In this document: piece by piece, positions 59,136 to 61,627 of the stretch
Position numbering within the stretch: the stretch's first letter is position 1
Layout of the letters: every line of letters begins with the position of its first letter
Assembly: GCF_002858765.1 (NCBI RefSeq)
Contig: NZ_PJRP01000017.1
Span: 57,125-118,751, forward strand
Direction of reading: 5' to 3'
Source of the DNA: Cupriavidus pauculus
GTDB taxonomy: Bacteria; Pseudomonadota; Gammaproteobacteria; Burkholderiales; Burkholderiaceae
DNA: 61,627 nt
Position numbers and translations under genes: made by a program
The notes under the pieces: model-generated
Told to the model about the DNA's origin: nothing
The model's database searches: none
The model's input: the letters and a program-made list of their open reading frames with translations, nothing else

Positions 59136-60053
59136 TTAAGTAGTGTGTACCGAGGGGTGACGACGGTTTCGTTCAATCAAATGCACGATGGCTACCAGCA
59201 ATTGATTTGCGGGAGTCGGGACGCCCGATTTTTTTCCACGCTGCACAACGACGCCGTTCAAGGCCGCGATTTCGCTGGGCTTTCCTCGTGCGAAATCCTG
59301 GGCCATCGAAGAGTATTGACCCGGCGGTATTGTCCGTCGAACCCTCTCCAACTGACTCTCTAGGTCGTAATCGATGTTGATGCCTTCTGCCTTGGCAACG
59401 GCAAGACACTCGGCGATAACGTTCTTCATCGCCTCATCGGCCGAAGGAAATCCGCGAATATTTTTATACGGAAGCCCAACTATTGCAGAAATGGCGTTGT
59501 AGGAGCAGTTGAGGATTAGCTTGTCCCAGAGCGGGCCATCGACGTTTGCATATACCACGGTTGGAACAGCGGCTTGCGAGAACATGCTGGCAACGATCGA
59601 ACTATTCGACCCGCTTCCAATCGCCAGGTCGCCACGGCCATGATGCATGAGATGCCCTTCACCTACCATTTCACAGGCCACATATACTGCAGCGGGGATG
59701 ACGTGAGACTTGAAAACTTCCGCAAGCGTGTTAGCGTTATCGATCCCATTTTGCAGTGATACGACGATTGTCTGGTCCGTAAGGTAGGGGCGAATCTCCT
59801 TCGCGGTGCTTTTGGAATCCATTGACTTCACGCAGACCAACACAACGTCTGCCCCGACAATGTCTCGCATGTCAGTGCTGGCGCCTAGGGGAACACTTTT
59901 GAACGTTGTGGCCGATTCGAAGTGCAAGCCCCTATTTTTAATAGCGGAAATATGCGGATCTCTGCCAACGAGTAGAACATCTTGCCCGGCTTCGGCCAGC
60001 CTTGCGCCAAAAAAACAACCAACTGCACCGGCACCTACAACTGCAACTTTCAT
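59136..60053 (-). CDS. panE: 2-dehydropantoate 2-reductase family (PanE/ApbA)
   Basis: A 305-residue NADPH-dependent ketopantoate reductase-fold enzyme. N-terminal GAGAVGCFFGARLA nucleotide loop (GxGxxG at 7-12), VSLQNGIDN at about 105, and the catalytic-Lys region LWDKLILNCSYNAISAI, with the C-terminal FARGKPSEIAALNGVVVQRG for the catalytic Glu. These match PanE, but many PanE-family proteins in regulated clusters use other 2-oxo acids, and a second copy would be expected elsewhere in the genome, so the true substrate is uncertain. The start at 60053 gives the canonical MKVAVVGAGAVG; a frame extends upstream to 60131. Divergent from the MHS transporter. Confidence 0.9.
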   Translation of the reverse strand: MKVAVVGAGAVGCFFGARLAEAGQDVLLVGRDPHISAIKNRGLHFESATTFKSVPLGASTDMRDIVGADVVLVCVKSMDSKSTAKEIRPYLTDQTIVVSLQNGIDNANTLAEVFKSHVIPAAVYVACEMVGEGHLMHHGRGDLAIGSGSNSSIVASMFSQAAVPTVVYANVDGPLWDKLILNCSYNAISAIVGLPYKNIRGFPSADEAMKNVIAECLAVAKAEGINIDYDLESQLERVRRTIPPGQYSSMAQDFARGKPSEIAALNGVVVQRGKKSGVPTPANQLLVAIVHLIERNRRHPSVHTT

Positions 60054-60416
60054 TTTTCGATACCTATTCACAACTAAGGTGTTGCGACGACACGCGTTGT
60101 TCCCTTTTGGTGCAAGGGTTAACGACTTCACTGGCTTTCCGATATGGCACCGAGGCGAGGGAAAACTAATATTGCAGGTTGCAATATAGTCCTTGCGGAA
60201 AGAGCGAATGCAAGGACATATCAGGTGTGACTGGAAGGAATGCCCGCCGGCATTTGAAGCTGCTATCTTTACGCCTTTGCGAAGCGTCCCGTCGTGCCCG
60301 CCTGCTTACCCGCCGGCCCCGGTTCGCCAAGTTCGTGTCGTCATCCTTCGGCCGTCTCCCTCCACGTCATCCGTGTTGCGCGCTTCGCATGTGAATGTAT
60401 CCATGCGAGTCTTTTC
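60054..60416. promoter_or_regulatory. Divergent panE-like / MHS transporter control region
   Basis: 363 bases between divergent genes, containing a strong palindrome at 60169-60187 and no supported gene. Probably holds both promoters. Confidence 0.55.
60169..60187. promoter_or_regulatory. 19-bp palindrome, possible MarR operator
   Basis: ATATTGCA-GGT-TGCAATAT, perfect 8-bp arms, 116 bases from the panE-like start and 230 from the transporter start. Similar core to the 11054 site (ATTGCA...TGCAAT). Confidence 0.55.
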
Positions 60417-61627
60417 ATGTCCACCTCCAGCAGTACTGCCGGGGCACTGGGCGCGCAAGGCGGCCACGCCGCCCGCCCCCTGACCGGCCAGGATTACAAG
60501 ACGCTTGCCCTCGCTGCACTGGGCGGCGCGCTTGAGTTCTACGATTTTATTATTTTTGTCTTTTTCGCCAAGGTTATTGGCCAGCTGTTCTTCCCGGCTT
60601 CGGTGCCGGACTGGCTGCGGCTGCTGCAAACCTTCGGCATTTTCGCGGCCGGATATCTGGCGCGCCCGCTGGGCGGCATCATCATGGCGCACTTCGGCGA
60701 CCTGCTGGGCCGCAAGAAGATGTTCACGCTGTCGATCTTGCTGATGTCGGTGCCGACGCTGCTGATGGGCCTGCTGCCCACCTACGCGACCATCGGCCTG
60801 CTGGCCCCGATGCTGCTGCTGGTGCTGCGCATCCTGCAAGGCGCCGCTGTCGGCGGCGAAGTGCCAGGTGCCTGGGTATTCGTGTCCGAACACGTGCCCA
60901 AGCGTCACATCGGCTATGCCTGCGGCACGCTCACGGCGGGCCTGACGGCCGGCATCCTGCTGGGGTCCCTGGTGGCCACCAGCATCAACGCGATCTTCGA
61001 CCCGCAGGAACTGCTGGCCCATGGCTGGCGCGTACCGTTCGTGTTGGGCGGCATCTTCGGCGTGGGTTCGATGTACCTGCGCCGCTGGCTGCACGAAACG
61101 CCGGTGTTCGCCGAACTGCAGCAGCGCAAGGCGCTGGCCGCCGAAATGCCGCTGAAGGCCGTGGTGCGCGATCATCGCGGCGCCGTGCTGATCTCGGTGC
61201 TGCTGACGTGGATGCTGTCGGCCGGCATCGTGGTCGTGATCCTGCTGACGCCCACCTACCTGCAGACGCTGTTCGGCTTCGACGCCCGCACGGCGCTGGT
61301 CGCCAACAGCGCGGCCACGCTGTGCCTGTCGATCGGCTGCGTGGTGGCTGGCGTGCTGGCCGACCGCATTGGCGCCCGCCTGACGCTGACCGTCGGCGGG
61401 GCGCTGCTGGCGGCCACGGCCTACCTGCTGTACACCACCATCGGCACGCGCCCTGACCTGCTGCTGCCGCTGTACGCGCTGGCTGGCTTCTTCGTCGGCA
61501 CGATCGGCGCCGTGCCGTATGTGCTGGTGCATGCCTTCCCGGCGCAGGTGCGTTTCTCGGGCCTGTCCTTCTCGTACAACGTGTCGTACGCGATTTTCGG
61601 CGGCCTGACGCCGGTCATCGTCTCGCT
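60417..61627 (+). CDS. MHS-family MFS transporter, 3' end outside window
   Basis: A metabolite:H+ symporter of the MHS subfamily of the major facilitators (relatives of ShiA, KgtP, ProP). 403 codons are visible and the frame is still open at the window edge; members are about 430-450 residues, so a few dozen codons are missing. Marks: LGGALEFYDFIIFVFFAKVI opening with the acidic FYDF motif, GDLLGRKKMF (motif A), RILQGAAVGGEVPGAWVFVS, and DRIGARLTL. The start at 60417 is chosen by the MSTSSSTAGALG N-terminus. Likely imports a carboxylate or related compound handled by the divergent PanE-like enzyme. Confidence 0.93.
   Translation, partial: MSTSSSTAGALGAQGGHAARPLTGQDYKTLALAALGGALEFYDFIIFVFFAKVIGQLFFPASVPDWLRLLQTFGIFAAGYLARPLGGIIMAHFGDLLGRKKMFTLSILLMSVPTLLMGLLPTYATIGLLAPMLLLVLRILQGAAVGGEVPGAWVFVSEHVPKRHIGYACGTLTAGLTAGILLGSLVATSINAIFDPQELLAHGWRVPFVLGGIFGVGSMYLRRWLHETPVFAELQQRKALAAEMPLKAVVRDHRGAVLISVLLTWMLSAGIVVVILLTPTYLQTLFGFDARTALVANSAATLCLSIGCVVAGVLADRIGARLTLTVGGALLAATAYLLYTTIGTRPDLLLPLYALAGFFVGTIGAVPYVLVHAFPAQVRFSGLSFSYNVSYAIFGGLTPVIVS

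Noticed and set aside
1..61627. tRNA, rRNA or riboswitch genes
   Set aside because: No cloverleaf, rRNA-like or known riboswitch core pattern was noticed on reading both strands; a covariance-model scan would be decisive.

Overview
High G+C, tightly packed chromosomal DNA that looks like a Burkholderiaceae betaproteobacterium, most likely Cupriavidus or a close relative. Supporting signs are a Bug-type tripartite tricarboxylate substrate-binding protein, many LysR regulators, an MHS-family transporter, and the composition of the core genes. The assignment rests on pattern recognition only; no search was run. No rRNA, tRNA or CRISPR array was seen.

Left part (1-6.5 kb): the 3' part of a monofunctional catalase gene, a small secreted DPYTDG-repeat protein, a Tat-exported alpha/beta hydrolase of the chloroperoxidase/esterase type, and a LysR regulator divergent from an aldo/keto reductase and an MFS exporter.

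Exopolysaccharide locus (6.5-26.5 kb): dTDP-L-rhamnose genes rfbB-rfbD-rfbC, a 2OG-Fe(II) oxygenase and a GlxA/AraC-type regulator lie on the minus strand. After a 534-base AT-rich control region comes an eleven-gene plus-strand operon: manC, an initiating sugar-phosphate transferase, wza, wzc, two GT2 and two GT4 glycosyltransferases, a polymerase-like membrane protein, a Wzx flippase and rfbA. Together these predict a Wzx/Wzy-dependent polysaccharide made from GDP-mannose and dTDP-rhamnose. A membrane-anchored beta-helix protein and a PAP2 phosphatase lie at the far end.

Accessory region (26.6-39.4 kb): fragments of an MFS gene and a GntP permease gene, two G10 tracts, a decayed secreted-protein gene, and a run of small orphan proteins, several resembling immunity proteins of polymorphic toxin systems. 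An RNA 2'-phosphotransferase (kptA) sits among them, translationally coupled to an uncharacterised 104-residue protein. A short dispersed repeat (about CCGCTTNTGGCCGA) recurs between these genes. A GT87 mannosyltransferase-like protein, a hipBA toxin-antitoxin pair with tandem operators, and an IS66 remnant follow.

Catabolic region (39.4-46.6 kb): LysR, then Bug receptor, ADP-forming acyl-CoA synthetase, enoyl-CoA hydratase, aldehyde dehydrogenase and a second enoyl-CoA hydratase. This is a compact operon for taking up an organic acid and degrading it as a CoA thioester; the substrate is unknown.

Right part (46.6-61.6 kb): an NHL-repeat lipoprotein with six exact-length repeats, a beta-helix gene remnant, an intact GntP permease whose 3' end matches the fragment at 27 kb in inverted orientation, an N-acyl-D-amino-acid deacylase lipoprotein, a YaiI-family protein, a Tat/lipoprotein dipeptidase, an SSB-like protein amid GT2, UvrA and SDR gene remnants, and finally LysR, MarR, PanE-like reductase and an MHS transporter cut by the window edge.
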